This document shows positions 62,868-64,000 of a stretch of DNA of 64,000 nucleotides, piece after piece. Source of the stretch: Parathalassolituus penaei (GTDB lineage: Bacteria > Pseudomonadota > Gammaproteobacteria > Pseudomonadales > Oceanobacteraceae); contig NZ_JAPNOA010000058.1 in NCBI RefSeq assembly GCF_026626885.1, forward strand, positions 261,262 to 325,261. The letters run 5' to 3'. The notes below the pieces were generated by a model. The model saw nothing but the letters and a program-made list of their open reading frames with translations. It had not been told where the DNA came from and ran no database searches. The translations under genes were made by a program, and so were the position numbers. Position 1 is the first letter of the stretch. Every line of letters begins with the position of its first letter.

Positions 62868-63195
62868 AACGGTTGATATCGACATCAGCTCGGAACAGCT
62901 ACGTATTGTTCGAGAGGTTCTGTCCACGCATCTGGCGGGTTACCCGGTGTATGCGTTCGGCTCGCGCGCACGAAAAACAGCACGACCTTATTCTGATCTC
63001 GATCTGGCGATAATCAGCGCACATCCCCTGACACTGGATCAGCTGGCGACCGTCAAGGAAGCCTTTAGCGAATCAGACTTGCCGTGGCGAGTAGATGTTA
63101 TTGACTGGAATCAGGCGTCACTGTCGTTTAAAGACAGGGCGAAGGACGATTTGGTGTGGATTTGTGGTGGCAGTGTTTGTGAAGCTCGCGAGTGA
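62860..63195 (+). CDS. MntA-like nucleotidyltransferase antitoxin (HI0073 family)
   Basis: 111 aa minimal nucleotidyltransferase. YAFGSRARKTARPYSDLDLAI shows the GSx10DxD signature (Ser35, Asp46, Asp48), and Asp79 in RVDVID gives the third metal ligand. In HepT/MntA pairs it adds AMP to the toxin's Tyr and neutralises it. Coupled to the upstream HEPN gene by overlap. Confidence 0.82.
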   Translation: MAETVDIDISSEQLRIVREVLSTHLAGYPVYAFGSRARKTARPYSDLDLAIISAHPLTLDQLATVKEAFSESDLPWRVDVIDWNQASLSFKDRAKDDLVWICGGSVCEARE

Positions 63196-63413
63196 TTAAA
63201 TCTTCAATGTTCCAGAGATATTTTGCACAGCTTTCTGCTCCTGCTGCGCCCTGTATCCATGCCGTCGTGCGTGAGTGCTGTCGGGATGGTAATGACTCAG
63301 TGTCGCCGGTTGTTGAGGTATCCAGCTATACCATCAAACCGGCTTCGTAATTCATCGCCTTCCCGATAAGCCAGAGCGGGCACCGAGTTATTCATAGGGG
63401 CCTTAACCGCGGA

Positions 63414-63875
63414 TTACGCCATTAATCGGTCAAGTGGGCTTTCCGTTCCAGCAAAATGCTGGCCGATCACGTGGGTATATATCTGGGTGGTTGACACATC
63501 TGAATGCCCTAATAACTCCTGAACCGTACGAATATCCCGACCAGATCGTAACAACTCCGTAGCAAAGCTGTGTCTGAAGGTATGACAGCTGACCTTTTTG
63601 GCAATGCCGCTGTTTGCCACGGCGATTTTTAGCGCTTTTCGAGGGACGCTGTCGTGCAAATGATGTCTGCAATGGATTCCGGTGTAGGGGTGTAAACACA
63701 AACCACTGGAGGGAAATAAAAACATCCAGGCCGATTGGCGGAAGGCATTTGGGTATTTTTTGCCCAGTACGCCAGGGAGGGAAGGGCCAACCCCGCGTTG
63801 ATTATCCTCACGCTGTATTTGTAGTGATTCTTCTATTTGCTGGTGTAGCGAATCATGTAACGACGAGGGGAGCAG
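63414..63875 (-). pseudogene. intI: Integron integrase, C-terminal remnant cut by an IS
   Basis: A minus-strand open frame of about 153 codons, continuous from the IS junction at 63875 to the stop at 63414. It holds the tyrosine recombinase box II ([13 protein letters not shown] with HxxR, then [15 protein letters not shown] with the catalytic Tyr) and the IntI-specific extra segment [20 protein letters not shown] ... CRHH, diagnostic for integron integrases. The N-terminal half, including box I Arg, is absent because an IS3-like element begins at 63876. Genes 62454-63195 next to it are a toxin-antitoxin pair, often seen in cassettes, but no attC site was found. The 218 bases before it (63196-63413) show nothing else. 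Confidence 0.85.
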
Positions 63876-64000
63876 TGATCTTGCCCCGTTTTAACGGACA
63901 TCTTTTGACGTTACAGAAGGTGCCCAATGCCAGCCTACAAGAACCAGAAAAAGACAAAGCAGTACTCACTGGAATTCAAGCGATCAGCCGTTGAGATGAG
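63876..64000 (+). mobile_element. Left end of an IS3-family-like element (runs off window)
   Basis: The sequence starts with a terminal TG (TGATCTTGCCCCGTTTTAAC), the form of IS3-group left inverted repeats. It interrupts intI precisely: homology to the integrase ends at base 63875. A transposase OrfA starts 51 bases inside. The right end, flanking duplication and the rest of intI are outside the window. Confidence 0.75.
63927..64000 (+). CDS. IS3-family transposase OrfA (partial, 3' end outside window)
   Basis: 24 codons are visible: MPAYKNQKKTKQYSLEFKRS followed by AVEM. The KQYSLEFKR segment is the standard N-terminal helix-turn-helix start of IS3-type OrfA (compare R-Y-S-EFK). AGAAGGTG precedes the ATG. 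Confidence 0.75.
   Translation, partial: MPAYKNQKKTKQYSLEFKRSAVEM

Noticed and set aside
63196..63413. Possible attC recombination site next to the integrase remnant
   Set aside because: No paired core sites (GTTRRRY and RYYYAAC) or suitable hairpin could be found by eye.

Overview
The window looks like chromosome from a motile, polarly flagellated gammaproteobacterium, most plausibly a marine Oceanospirillales-type organism. This rests on flagellar genes with sigma-54 and sigma-28 promoters of the Pseudomonas/Vibrio kind, two tripartite tricarboxylate transporters (TTT), a selenium/2-selenouridine locus and a remnant integron integrase. No rRNA or tRNA gene was found by eye, and the species is not determined.

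Layout. 1-870: end of a lipopolysaccharide-kinase-like gene and a glycine-rich lipoprotein. 1.0-9.3 kb: filament operons fliC-flaG-fliD, with a 1211-aa flagellin and a 1317-aa cap protein. 9.5-9.9 kb: a SnoaL-like protein. 10-23 kb: a catabolic island built around an IclR regulator. Leftward run a KstD-like flavoprotein, an AroE-like dehydrogenase and TctC-TctB-TctA; rightward run iclR, a second flavoprotein, a NIPSNAP protein, a TIM-barrel enzyme and, after a 1-kb gap holding a repeat, a split QuiC1-like pair. 23-37 kb: flgF-G-H, a chemoreceptor, a DUF411 lipoprotein, flgI, a small protein, flgJ, flgK (993 aa) and flgL, with three sigma-54 promoters serving the separated blocks.

37-41 kb: glutathione S-transferase, pirin, small proteins and an MscS channel. 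41-48 kb, all leftward: a putative selenium-oxyanion ABC transporter, two small unknown genes, mnmH/selU and selD, which together would import selenium, activate it to selenophosphate and put it into tRNA wobble uridine. 48.6-56.8 kb: a Na/phosphate cotransporter, a CitA/CitB-type two-component system divergent from a second TctC-TctB-TctA operon, and an outer-membrane barrel that may be its porin.

56.8-64 kb is mixed. It holds an AT-rich hydrolase-like gene with an internal 78-bp tandem duplication, a broken ORF, ribonuclease Z, the folate-independent methionine synthase pair mesX-mesD behind a perfect MetR-type palindrome, a HepT/MntA toxin-antitoxin pair, and an integron integrase cut by an IS3-like element that runs off the window.

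The most distinctive signals are the parallel enlargement of FliC, FliD and FlgK, a fliD sigma-28 promoter whose -10 lies in the loop of the flaG terminator, and the QuiC1-like split pair whose TIM barrel has lost most of its metal ligands.
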